From: Candidula unifasciata
Taxonomy: Eukaryota > Mollusca > Gastropoda > Stylommatophora > Geomitridae
Reading direction: 5' to 3'
Assembly: GCA_905116865.2 (NCBI GenBank)
Contig: CAJHNH020008001.1
Span: forward strand, 576,968 to 640,967
Length of the DNA: 64,000 nt
How positions within the stretch are numbered: the first letter of the stretch is position 1; every line of letters starts with the position of its first letter. Below the pieces are notes generated by a model. The model saw nothing but the letters and a program-made list of their open reading frames with translations, made no database searches and had not been told where the DNA came from. The translations under genes and the position numbers were made by a program. This document shows, piece by piece, positions 55,401-64,000 of this stretch.

Positions 55401-58400
55401 CTGAAAACTTGCGATTCAGAGATACCTCACTGACCTTCAAAGTTGCAGAGACTGCTTTAGAGGAGGAGATTAAGCGAATGTGCAGATATGAGTATCCAAA
55501 GATGTACAAAAAGTTAGGTGAGTAAGACGTCAGTCATTATTAATAAGTTAGGGACACTAACTGACACACACATATAATCTTTTTATTGCAATTCTTCTTA
55601 TGGAAATGGTTGATGATTAAAACTCTTTGCTGTTCACATTCTTAATTTACACATGTGGACAAATAAACTGGAATGAAACCATTACTGCTGTAGCCATATA
55701 TAAATGCTGTTTTAAAACTGATGTTTCTGTGTGTCTTAAATGTGTATTTGAATGATTGCATACATTTGTGGATTGTCACAGACACATTTTCCACTCCCTT
55801 TAGTCTTATTGTGCTTATAGTGTTAGGTCTGTATTTGATAGACCAGTGGGTGATGTGGGCAACATCACGCCGGCCGCATTTACTTCTCGGATCTTGGGCT
55901 GGACCTGCCTGGAAGCTTCGGTCCTTTGTGAAGAAGAAAACATCCAACTACACTGTGGCTGGGATTGTGTGTAGATTTGTTGGAATATTATAACGTTAAG
56001 TTTGTAACTTCTTGCCACTTCTCGTTTCACTAACATAACATCTGGAAAAAGATTCATCTCCCCTCCCTCTCCCGTGTGATTTATTTCAATGGTTGATGAT
56101 TATAAAACTCTTTGCTGTTCACATTCCGAATGCACTTATGTCGACACTTAACACTGAGATGAAACCATTGCTGGTCAGATAATGTTGTAGTTGTATTTCT
56201 GTTTGTGGTTATATTTTATGTCGAATAGTTTTGTGTGTGCTTACGCACATGGGCACTTTTGCCTCGCATTGTTTGGTTTCCTGTAGGATGGAATTAATTA
56301 GTAATCAAGGTAAAATAAAATTGCATCGTGCTTAGAGCATCCACATTGCAAGGCTGACTGCCTGATCAACTGACCTCTAATCCATAGCATACAACTGGCA
56401 GCATGCGGGCCCGATCTGGCCCTTAAACGTCTAGCAGGTGGCCTGCGGATCATTGCCTGTTGTATTGTATTGGTCTTCCTACACTGTAGCTCGGACCTCT
56501 TGTTGATCCATATTTTGAACAGTTTGGCCCATGATTAGGCTTAATGTAATAGCCCTGGCCTACAGAATATCCCCATTTGACGTCAACTTTAGTATGAAGG
56601 CTTTAATGATAGATACAGCACTCTGCATACCAGCACCTCCTCTTCCCAAACTGATTACAAATGGTTAATGATTAAAAACCTGTTGCTGTTCACATTCTCA
56701 ATTCACCTATGTGGACATACACCTAAATGAAACCATCACATTGTTATTTTAGTTGTCTGTTTAAAAAAAAAAAATTTTTGTTTTTTATTTAAAAAAACTA
56801 AATTGAACACGTGTTATGCGGCCAGACAGACTAGTGGTTTCTGCTGACCAAGCAATAACCAATCCCATAAGTGACAATTTCCATGTCTCCAGCCTACACA
56901 GGTTTTTACCTAGAGATCTGTTTATTCTTGTAAGGCACGTCAGGCAGCAGAATGGAAAGAAAAAATTTGTGAACGTGTTTTCAAGGCAGTAATATTTCAA
57001 AGAACTCTGCTTATTCTTTCTTTCAGGAAACTTTGAGCTGAGGATAGATCCTGGCCAGTTTACTGATTCTGAAATCATTGTCTTGTTGGGTGAGAATGGT
57101 ACGGGCAAAACAACCTTCATTAAGATGTTGGCAGGCCGCCTGGAACCTGATGGTGGAGGTAATTAATGTATGTTTAAAAATTGTCAGTTTTGCTTTGTAA
57201 TTTTATAATTATTTTCTCTGACTTTTGTTGTGGCTGCTGCACATCTTTTCCACCACCGCTGAGCTGCCTGTTCTGAAATTGTATCATTCAAAATCATTGC
57301 AGATTTAGCTAAGAGCCGCCATCGTAAGATAAATGTTACTTTTAAATATCGGGGGTGAGGAGGGGGGGGGGCAGTGATTGTATCGCCCCAGAACTCAGAG
57401 GGAGAAAACTTACTTCCAAGCATTGTTAATATAGTGCATAATTATATCTAAATGTATAACAGTATATTTATTACCTTACTTCTGGCTGTATTTTTGGTTG
57501 ACTCATTTTGATTGCTGATTAAAGACCAATTGCAGCATTCATGTGTTATCTGTGCATCTTTCACTGAGTTTCCTACTTCCATTATATTTGTTCTGTCATT
57601 TTTTTTTAGCTCAGGCACAGTTGCTAAGAATTATTTGTTTGTTACAAGTATTTCTAAATATTAAACTTTCCTAGGTAGTACAGAAGAAATTTTGGCTATC
57701 CTCCGAATAAAGGTCCTAAATTATTGAGGCAGAAAATATACCCTAACAGGGCCTCAGTCACGTGTCCATTGCGCACTTTCGGCGATATGCTTAGGTAGTA
57801 CAGAAGAAATTTTGGCTATTCTCCGAATAACGGTCCCAAATTATTGAGGCAGAAATTATACCATAACAGGGCATCAGTCACGTGTCAAGTGCACACTTCT
57901 GTCGTTTTAAATTGCGCACTTCCACCGAGAGTGTCCCCCACGCAGCGTGGATTGGGGCTAAACTGTATGGCTAGGACTCAAGAGCAGCATCTACCGTATC
58001 TCCTGCAGCTTCCTTCATTTTATTTGCTTGTGAGTCCTAGCCATCTAGTTAAGCCACAATCCACGCAGCGTGAGAGGCATGGGGGTCACTCTCGGCGGTG
58101 GCAGAAGTCACCGGAAGTTTTCAAATCGGCGGTGGCGTTATAGTCCCCGGAAATGCGCAATTGACATGTGACTAAGGCCCTGTTAAGGTTGATTTTTCGC
58201 CTCGATAATTTAGGACCGTTATTCGGAGGATAGCCAAAATTTTCCATAGCATGGGTCATCAATCAAGGAATATATATTGTTGGTAACAAAGTAACTGGTC
58301 AGCAACAACAGTAATTGGTTAGGATACCATGGTCCAAGCATGCAGTTATCTGTTACTGAAAAGATGCACCACACAATTTCACTGTTGCTTTGAGAAGTTT

Positions 58401-61400
58401 GCCAGACTGTTTGCTCATGTTACGTCAGAGATTCACAGAGTTTGCTAGTTTGAAAGAAGACTAGACTTCTCTAGGCTGATTTACTTGATAGCATTTAAAG
58501 TGACTGCACTGTTGCAGGTGAGATCCCTATTCTAAATGTGAGCTACAAACCACAAAAGATCAGCCCTAAACACCAAGGCACTGTCCGACAGCTGCTCCAT
58601 GAACGCATTCGCGATGCATATGTCCACCCACAGTTTGTCACTGATGTACTGAAGCCCCTACAGATTGACCCCATTTTTGACCAAGAGGTGAGTAATTAAG
58701 TTTTAGTATTTTGGCTTAGTTTCAAAATGCAGTCATTGGGTGAATTTTCTCAAATTTATTTTGTTCCCGTTTCTTTACAGCATTCTCTCTTTTAACTCTT
58801 GTTTGGCACAGTTTTTTTCTCCCTCTGATACATCAGGTCTGTTTGATTTTACCCATTTATCTGATTGTCTGAAGCACTTGCATGAATTCAGTACCATTGA
58901 ATACAGATGAGGTAAAGATTATATAAGTGTAGGTACTACAGAAACCAACTTTGTACATTTTACTTGTCCAGTGATGAAATTCTGTCATGCACCACTCAGA
59001 CATTGTTGTATGTTGAGAAACAGACACCACACCAAGTTTTAATCTGAGGACATTTCTGCTTCCAGTAATTATAATTTTTAGTTAAGAAAAATAAATGCTA
59101 ATGCAGGAAATTGATACTTAGAAATTAAGATAAATAGTTTTGGTACAGCCATGGATGGATCGTCTAAATTAGGATTTACCTACTTAGGATTGATTCTACT
59201 CGTAGGCTTTTTGCAGCAACACAATCTGTTTCAATTTCTTGTTAGCCTCAATAATTTACCCAATTCCAGTTCATTAGATACTATACTGTCCATTTATTGC
59301 CTTCTTGGATTCATATAGTAATTTTTTTTGTTTAAATTACTTTGCCCTATTAATAAGTGCTGATGTGTTCGTGGCAAACCTAATTTGATCAGTGTTGGTA
59401 TTTAATATATCTTGTGTGAGTTTTTACCCAAATATCTGATTAACCGAAGAACTTACATGAATTAAGTACCATTGATTGGAGGGGGTGTAGAGATTATATG
59501 GAGATTATATGTGTAAGTATAGCACAACTGACTTTGTACACTTTTTGCTTGTCCAGTGATGAAATTCTGTCATGCACCACTCAGACGTTGTATGGTGAGA
59601 AACAGACACCTCACCAAGTTTATCATTCTGAGGACATTTCTGCTTGAAGTATTTGATTTGTTTCGGGTCATACAAACTATGAGCATTGCTGATGCAGGAA
59701 ATAGTCTGACTTTTGGACATTGTTGATTGTCTAAACACTGTTTCTCTTTAGTCTTGATGATGTCACTCAATTGAGAGATGTTGATGCTGCACTGTCCACC
59801 TTTGTTTTCTAGAATTCATGTTTATGCTGATTTTTATTTTTTTACTTGAACAGTAAGTTAGGAGTGTAAACATGGATTCATATTATTACTGGTGTTTTTA
59901 TGTTTGCTGTGCAACGTTAAGTTAGTTGTGTATGCTTTACAAGACATTGTGAATTACCTGACACTTTGGGTTTTTACTTGGTTTTCTTCTTCTTTACGTT
60001 TTATAGCTGTAAAATCCAGCGTAAAGTTCTGGTTGTTTTTCCATTTCTTTACTTCAAGTCTTGTTTCAGCACTGGAGTTTTCTGTGTACATCCGTTTTAC
60101 AAATGTGGCTGTTGGTTCCTTGCCTGTCAGGCAGATGCATTCCAATGAAACCCCTGATTTGTTGACTTTTATGATTTGTTTGTTTGGGGGGGGAGGGTGG
60201 CAGGACAGTGGACCTATTCCTCCCTCTCTCTCCCTCCTTCTCCTCCCCCCCAATCCTTGGAACCCACATAATAATAGTTTTCGATTGCTTTTTAAATGGT
60301 ATGCTTGACCAAAACATTGTGGAAATCAAAGCAAAGCAGTCTGTTGACAAGTAACCTGCACCTGTTTTGAACCAAGCATTTTGAGATTACAAATCACATT
60401 TGTAAACCTCAGTCGCTGGTATGCTGTGCCTTTTTTTTGTTCTCATGTGCTCAAATATTCCGCATTGCCAACCTATTCTAATCTAATGGTTTTCATAACC
60501 ATGACCATTGTTGGGTATTTTGTACATCTGTGTGATGTTACCCAAATATCTATTTGTCTGGGGACCTTGCATGAATTCGGGACCCTTTGATTACAGGCGA
60601 GATAAAGATGATATAAGTGTAGGTACGGTAACTAACTTTGCACATGTTACTCATCCAGTGATGAAATTCTGTCATGCACCACTCAGACATTGTTGTATGG
60701 TGAGAAACAGACACCACACCAAATTTATTATTCTGAGGTTGTTTCTGCTTGTAGTATTACATTTTTGTATGTTAGATAATGTTTTTTGGAAAGATGCTAG
60801 TACATGAAATAGATATTTGGATAGTTTAAGTACAGCCATTGGATGTCATTTAAATACCCGCCTGTGATTTATTTTGCTCGTAGGCTTTTTGCAGGAATAC
60901 AGTTTCCATTTTTAGTATCCATAATGTTGTCTATTCCAGAACATCATATGCAAGACTGTCAGTTCTCTTCTTTCTCTTCTTTTCTCTACTCCTGGAATCC
61001 CTCACGGCTTCAGGGGATGAAGAGATCTCTAGAACGGGCTCTTCTGTTTGCTTCATATAAAGTACTTTTAAGTGCCTCTGATATTTCTGCGGTCCATTTT
61101 CTGCATTTGGACCTCTCGATCTGTTACTGTTGTATCTGTATAACATTGCTCTCTGTGTGCCCTGTTTGCTGCCAGTCTTGTTACATGGCCAAACCATTTG
61201 ATTTGTTGTCTACCTATACAGTTCAGTATTGGTTCTGTGCTGATTCTCCTCCTGATATCATCATTCCTAAGTTGGATCTTTCCTCGTCAAACCTAGCTTA
61301 GTACGTAAACATTTCATTTCTGTTTTCCGTTTTCTGGGGACATTGTCCATGTTCGACATTGATAGCAGAGTGTTGGTAATATTGTGTTAAACAGTGTTCT

Positions 61401-64000
61401 TTTAGTGTTCATATTCATATGCTTGCATTTCAAAATTGGTGCCATTTGGCCTAAAACTTGATTGGCTTTATTGCATCTGAATTCAGTACCATTGATTAGA
61501 GGAAATGTACAGATTTAATGTGTAAGTACAGCACAACTGACTTTGTACACATTTTGCTCGTCCAGGGATGAAATTCTGTCATGCACCACTCAGACATTTA
61601 TTGCTGTATGGTGAGAAACAGACACCACACCAAAATTATTGTTCTGAGGACATTTGTGCTTGCAGTATTTAATTTTGTAGTTTAGGGTCTTCAAATTATG
61701 AGCATTGCTGGTACAGAGAAAAGATACTTAGAAATCTTGATAGAGGTTTAACACAGCTATTTGTAGTTAGTATAAATGTCATTGATTTTTTTTCCTTTTA
61801 GCGTCCTGTCATTAACACTGTCAGTTTGTTGTTTCTCTTTAGCCTTGATAATGTCACCAGATTCAAAGACATCAGATTCAATGCTGCCCATCTTTCTTCT
61901 TCTAGGATTTATGTTAATGCTGTTGTTTTGTTTAAATTTATGTTTGTTTATTGTTCTCATTTTGCTCAGTTATTTGTGTATTCTCAGACTAATTTTGGTT
62001 CATTAATGCCATTTCTGGTTCAGTAGTTTACCATTGCTGTTGACGGTCTGCGCGACCATAGATTTGTGAAAATCAGTTGAACCAAGTATTTTAGAATTAC
62101 AAACCGTGCGCCTAAGCCACAGGCAATGGTGACCTGTGCCATATCTGGTGTTACCCAAATATTTAGTTGTCTTGAGAACTTGCCTGAAATCACATTAAAT
62201 GCAGGCGAGATCAAGATTATGGGTACAGAAACTGACATCAGTATTTTTGTGTGTGTTGTTTGTCCAGTGATGAAATTCTGTCATGCACCACTCAGACATT
62301 GTTGTATGGTGAGACACAGACACCTCACCAAGTTTTAATCTGAGGACATTTCGGCTTCAAGTATTTAATTCTTGTATTTAAAAGAATATTGTGGAAAATA
62401 CTAAAACAGGAAATAGATATTTTAGAAATGTGGATAAATGCTTTTGGTACAGCCATGGATAGCCTGCATCACCCAGTCAGGATTTATTCTGCTTGTAGGC
62501 TTGCAGCAACTCCATTTCTGTTTGCAGCAACTCCACTTCTTTTTGCAGCAACTCCACTTCTTTTTGCAGCAACTCCACTTCTTTTTGCAGCAGCTCCATT
62601 TCTTTTTGCAGCAGCTCCATTTCTATTTGCAGCAACTCCATTTCTGTTTGCAGCAGCTCCATTTATTTTTGCAGCAACTCCATTTCTTTTTGCATTCATA
62701 GTGTCATCCCATTTGAGGAACATCAGATGCAATACTGCCAGTTTACTTTTTATTGGATTCATGTTATTCCAATTTTTGTAGTGTGGTGGTGTAACATGTA
62801 TTGTCTGTAACCTGTTTGTCTGTGCTCAGGTATTCTACATGGCAAACTACTGGATTTGACATTGATCATTATTATCATTTTGTATATTTTGTGTGGGATT
62901 TTACCTGATTATCTGAAGAACTTGCATGAATTCACTACTGCTGGAGGTGATGTACGTTTGGATACAACTTTGTACACATTTTGCTTGTCCAGTGATGAAA
63001 TTCTGTCATGCACCACTCAGACGTTGTATGGTGAGAAACAGACACCTCACCAGATTTATTGTTCTGAGGACATTTCTGCTTGAAGTTATACATTTTAGCT
63101 AAGGTTGATAGTTTTTATGGTTTTTAACTGGTTTCTACGAAAATTCTCTATCTCTTTCCACCAGACTTTACCATAAAATGCTCAACATAGTAAGAAAAGG
63201 TCACTATTTCACACATTGAGATATCTTGTGTGTATACTACTGACCCACATGTTTGTATTGACCAGTCTACACTTGGTGGGTAATATGGCCGGTAACACAG
63301 TAGCTTCTTTTGCTTCGAAAAAAATTATGGCTTGAATGTTGTGAACATTTTTAATGCTGCATGCCGAGTTCTTAACGCTTTGAAAATCAAATTCTTTTGT
63401 TCCCAATAAATTCTATTTTGCCCATATGCTTAGTGCACCTTAAAGTCCTTGCCAATATGATTTTTTTTTAATTTAAAAAAAAAATCCTTTGCCTCGAGCA
63501 AGATTTGAACACATGACCACTGACCAGCAGGTAAGCGTACTATAGTAGTCACTGGCTACTACAGCCTACCAGATATACACTATCAATAGTAGCTGATCTG
63601 GTTTCGTTTTACTTAAATTTCCGAGGTCTAGTGATCTTAATTCTTGATTCAGTCATTCACCTGCTATCAAAAATCCTTGACCACATCCAGCTTTTCATGC
63701 GTCACTTTATCACAATGTGGTGCATAACCAACCATTCCGCCTGCTTATTTATGTCCTAACACACTGTCATATCCTGGGGGAAACCCAAAGAACACTAAAC
63801 AGCAGCAGTAATGTTGTGGTATCAAACCTGTTTTGTCCTAGAGAACATTTTTAGTAACGTTCGTTTTGTTTTATTTATGCTCAGATTTTACTGAAAATGT
63901 ATTTGTAACCTGCAGCATGAAAACCTTGTTGAAACTGTCTTCAGGTTCAGAACTTGTCAGGAGGTGAACTGCAACGTGTGGCTCTGACTCTGTGCTTAGG
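40394..64000 (+). CDS. ABCE1: ABCE1, ribosome recycling factor (12 exons seen, both ends missing)
   Basis: ABCE1 (Rli1, RNase L inhibitor) is an essential soluble ABC ATPase that separates the ribosomal subunits after termination. Twelve plus-strand exons join in phase: 40,394-40,456; 42,039-42,124; 48,237-48,334; 49,128-49,245; 50,580-50,717; 51,655-51,724; 53,463-53,559; 54,417-54,628; 55,368-55,517; 57,027-57,158; 58,518-58,687; 63,945 to the edge. All have GT donors and AG acceptors. About 463 of roughly 600 residues are encoded. Domains in order: two 4Fe-4S motifs, NBD1 with [16 protein letters not shown] and [23 protein letters not shown], hinge, then NBD2 with GENGTGKT and LSGGELQR. 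Every diagnostic residue seen is intact and no stop interrupts, so the gene looks functional. The start exon (usually ending in a TRIAIV-type strand) was not found upstream; introns are large and repeat-filled. Confidence 0.97.
42039..42124 (+). CDS. ABCE1: ABCE1 exon: second 4Fe-4S motif, first part
   Basis: [20 protein letters not shown] then [10 protein letters not shown] plus C-x2-C-x2-C supply the second cluster, completed by KCP in the next exon. Acceptor TTATATTATAG, donor GTAAGT. Confidence 0.97.
43755..44022 (+). mobile_element. SINE family A copy within the 43-47 kb array
   Basis: TCATCCCCCTGTGGGTCC, CACTGCCTAAAAG, TTAGAGGCAAGGAACCGAC, CAAATAAGCCAGATCTG, ACAAGACCAAAGTCCAGAAG and GTTCACACTCTGTGAACC. 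Related copies at about 45,190-45,390 and 46,210-46,505 sit at the same place in their array units, so the SINE was amplified along with the array. Confidence 0.75.
44165..44420 (-). mobile_element. SINE family B copy within the array
   Basis: TATCCTTTACAAGACATTGC, CTATACCACTGTCGAAACC, AATACGGTCCAACGCTGG, ACCCCGGCATTACAAAGAG and TATGCCGACAACTGCAG. On the minus strand the last part is a tRNA-like head. A shorter copy is at 46,640-46,770. Confidence 0.6.
48237..48334 (+). CDS. ABCE1: ABCE1 exon: end of FeS domain, link to NBD1
   Basis: [20 protein letters not shown] then [12 protein letters not shown] and a split Arg codon. KCP gives the last cysteine of the second cluster. Acceptor TACTTTCTAG, donor GTAAAA. 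Confidence 0.97.
49128..49245 (+). CDS. ABCE1: ABCE1 exon: NBD1 Walker A
   Basis: [20 protein letters not shown] then [27 protein letters not shown] is the P-loop that binds ATP phosphates in the first nucleotide-binding domain. Donor GTAAGT. Confidence 0.98.
50580..50717 (+). CDS. ABCE1: ABCE1 exon: NBD1 Y-loop region and helix-loop-helix insert start
   Basis: [20 protein letters not shown], then [20 protein letters not shown] and IPKAVK. The YFRGSELQN block is unique to ABCE1 and lies beside the adenine-contact Y-loop. The acceptor CTGTCAAG is pyrimidine-poor but gives the correct frame. Confidence 0.97.
50750..50965 (-). mobile_element. SINE family A copy in ABCE1 intron
   Basis: AGCATTCACCAGCTGTGAAC, AGTTCTATGTCCAGTCCTGG, TTTCAGAACTTGAGTTCTGC, TTTTACAGGTCTGGC, TCTCTGAGGCAGATTCACTCC; inverted and 5'-truncated. 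Confidence 0.8.
51655..51724 (+). CDS. ABCE1: ABCE1 exon: NBD1 helical segment
   Basis: [20 protein letters not shown] then GQL and a split Asp codon. It corresponds to the variable helices before the signature motif; this is the least conserved part of the protein. Acceptor TTGTTTCAG, donor GTAGGT. Confidence 0.93.
51956..52240 (-). mobile_element. SINE family A copy in ABCE1 intron
   Basis: TTCTTCTTTGCGTTCACCAG, CTGGCGGAAAGTTCTGG, CCAGAACCTGAGTG, TTTTACAGATCTCATTC, CTCTCCGGCAGATGCACTCC, GTCGACTCTTACGACATGC, GGGCCCCGGAACCCACACC; nearly complete, inverted. Confidence 0.88.
52245..53462. other. ABCE1 intron, remaining part
   Basis: AT-rich. It holds one copy (52,826-52,915) of the repeat TGCTGTTCACATTCTTAA..ATGAAACCAT seen three times in the 55.5-57.0 kb intron. 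Nothing else is recognised. Confidence 0.5.
53463..53559 (+). CDS. ABCE1: ABCE1 exon: NBD1 signature motif
   Basis: [20 protein letters not shown] then [19 protein letters not shown] is the ABC signature that pairs with the ATP bound by NBD2. Acceptor GGCTGTTTCAG, donor GTAAGT. Confidence 0.98.
53672..53890 (+). repeat. Dispersed repeat R2, copy 2
   Basis: TGACTGACTCTCTACCCCACC, ACATCACACAAGCGATAAAC, GGATGAGGATCACCGCGG and GATGGCCTGCCTATATTGCG match 24,284-24,500. Confidence 0.85.
53895..54085 (-). mobile_element. SINE family A copy in ABCE1 intron
   Basis: CATCTGTTTTACAGAATTGG, GCCTGTCAGGCAGATGCAC, GACTTCAAAGGCTTCCCC, CCTACGACATGCTTGTTGG, AGTGGGTCTGTTCTTG and ATATGGCCACAGAACCCACAC; inverted, lacks the (GAA) tail end. 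Confidence 0.8.
54087..54250 (+). repeat. 55-bp tandem repeat, three copies
   Basis: AACAAAGTTCATCTCAGTAT..AGATAGAGAGGAGTGAAGAGAG..TTGTGATCAG repeated three times with almost no divergence, so it is recent. It lies 170 bases upstream of the NBD1 Walker B exon. Confidence 0.95.
54417..54628 (+). CDS. ABCE1: ABCE1 exon: NBD1 Walker B, H-loop and hinge
   Basis: [20 protein letters not shown] (Walker B aspartate and catalytic Glu in DEPSSYLD), [20 protein letters not shown] (H-loop His) and [20 protein letters not shown]. Acceptor TTACATTTGCAG, donor GTAGTT, a weak but frame-correct site. Confidence 0.98.
55368..55517 (+). CDS. ABCE1: ABCE1 exon: hinge and start of NBD2
   Basis: [40 protein letters not shown] and EYPKMYKKL. 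The [18 protein letters not shown] block is the ABCE1 hinge that joins the two ATPase domains. Donor GTGAGT. Confidence 0.97.
55518..57026. repeat. ABCE1 intron with three copies of a ~90-bp repeat
   Basis: AATGGTTGATGATTA..AAACTCTTTGCTGTTCACATTC..ATGTGGACA..GAAACCATT occurs at about 55,604, 56,090 and 56,663; a diverged fourth lies at 52,826. No coding. A T run follows at 56,760-56,790. Confidence 0.8.
57027..57158 (+). CDS. ABCE1: ABCE1 exon: NBD2 Walker A
   Basis: [40 protein letters not shown] and [11 protein letters not shown] is the second P-loop. Acceptor ATTCTTTCTTTCAG, donor GTAATT. Confidence 0.98.
57694..58235. mobile_element. Foldback MITE (GGCTATCC family), copy 4, in ABCE1 intron
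   Basis: Ends GGCTATCCTCCGAATAA and TTATTCGGAGGATAGCC; flanks GAAATTTT (57,686-57,693) and AAAATTTT (58,236-58,243), a 7/8 target duplication. Its left ~115 bases together with the outside flank TAGGTAGTACAGAAG are tandemly duplicated (57,672 and 57,790). Inner palindromic arms match copies 1 and 3 (GACTCAAGAG / CTTGTGAGTC). Confidence 0.92.
58518..58687 (+). CDS. ABCE1: ABCE1 exon: NBD2 Q-loop region
   Basis: [40 protein letters not shown] and [26 protein letters not shown] contains the Q-loop glutamine. Acceptor CACTGTTGCAG, donor GTGAGT. Confidence 0.98.
59988..60275 (-). mobile_element. SINE family A copy in the last ABCE1 intron
   Basis: TCTTCTTTACGTTTTATAGC, AAAATCCAGCGTAAAGTTCTGG, TTTACTTCAAGTCTTGTTTC, GTCAGGCAGATGCATTCC and CCTTGGAACCCACA; inverted and diverged. 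Confidence 0.75.
62500..62700 (-). repeat. 21-bp minisatellite, about nine copies
   Basis: Unit GCAGCAACTCCACTTCTTTTT with A/G, C/T and T/G variants. Each unit is seven codons, and on the minus strand the array reads as an unbroken chain of ELLQKEV / ELLQTEM heptads. It sits in a repeat-derived intron, antisense to ABCE1, and I regard the reading frame as fortuitous. Confidence 0.95.
63460..63600 (-). mobile_element. Possible tRNA-derived SINE remnant
   Basis: The minus strand reads GGTCATGTGTTCAAATCTTG, a B-box-like sequence, followed by an A run (the T/A run at 63,462-63,484). The A box is poor. Confidence 0.3.
63945..64000 (+). CDS. ABCE1: ABCE1 exon: NBD2 signature motif, cut by window edge
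   Basis: [27 protein letters not shown] is the second ABC signature. The exon runs off the right edge; Walker B, H-loop and the C-terminus of NBD2 must lie beyond. Acceptor GAAACTGTCTTCAG. Confidence 0.98.

Larger units (their letters stand above)
58688..63944 (+). repeat. 5.3-kb ABCE1 intron built from six copies of one repeat
   Basis: GATGAAATTCTGTCATGCAC with CACTCAGAC..TTGTATGGTGAGAAACAGACACC and TCTGAGGACATTTCTGCTT occurs at about 58,973, 59,558, 60,660, 61,568, 62,270 and 62,994, always on the plus strand. Upstream each carries CTTGCATGAATTCAGTACC and GTAAGTACAG..GACTTTGTACAC. The intron also contains a SINE family A copy, family B pieces near 60,310 and 62,040, and a 21-bp minisatellite. 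Confidence 0.9.

Noticed and set aside
62477..62662. Antisense coiled-coil microprotein as a gene
   Set aside because: It is wholly explained by the 21-bp minisatellite; kept only as a curiosity in the findings.

Overview
This is animal nuclear DNA: spliced genes with GT-AG introns, tRNA-derived SINEs, several non-LTR retrotransposon lineages, mariner and hAT-type DNA transposons, minisatellites and many G/C homopolymer runs. I infer an invertebrate, perhaps a mollusc or other lophotrochozoan, from the ABCE1 protein and the repeat style; the species cannot be fixed from the sequence alone.

The one clear host gene is ABCE1 (RNase L inhibitor / Rli1), the iron-sulfur ABC ATPase that splits ribosomes after termination. 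Twelve consecutive plus-strand exons lie between 40,394 and the right edge, in phase at every junction. They run from the first 4Fe-4S cysteine motif through NBD1 and the hinge to the signature motif of NBD2. The start codon exon and the 3' end are not seen. A possible first coding exon of a second, unidentified gene lies on the minus strand near 18,928-19,141.

The left 27 kb is a graveyard of mobile elements. It holds three copies of one RNase H-encoding LINE 3' end (1-300, 8,086-8,745, 12,555-13,166), a LINE fragment nested in another repeat with a 9-bp target duplication (9,232-9,812), a 69-bp minisatellite, a complete but decayed mariner (15,385-16,725), and two non-autonomous hAT elements with perfect 8-bp target duplications (16,739-17,184 and 19,444-19,637). 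It also holds a full-length but frameshifted RTE-like LINE with a 12-bp target duplication (19,901-23,161), shattered RTE- and Jockey/CR1-like pieces (23,980-27,210), and a polypurine (GAA)n block of about 780 bp at 5,761-6,543.

The segment 27,670-37,284 is the most unusual. Two direct repeats of about 1.5 kb, almost identical, flank a unique 6.6-kb interval. That interval carries a TATA/Inr promoter, a short intron-like leader and a roughly 1,000-residue RNase H-fold transposase-like gene broken by two frameshifts. It also carries a foldback MITE with a perfect 8-bp target duplication, and a three-copy tandem array in which every unit contains a complete acceptor-microexon-donor cassette.

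From 38 to 64 kb the ABCE1 introns are filled with many copies of one tRNA-derived SINE and with intron-specific long-period repeats: five copies in the 42.1-48.2 kb intron, three in the 55.5-57.0 kb intron and six in the last intron. They also hold short minisatellites, one of which reads on its antisense strand as perfect seven-residue repeats.
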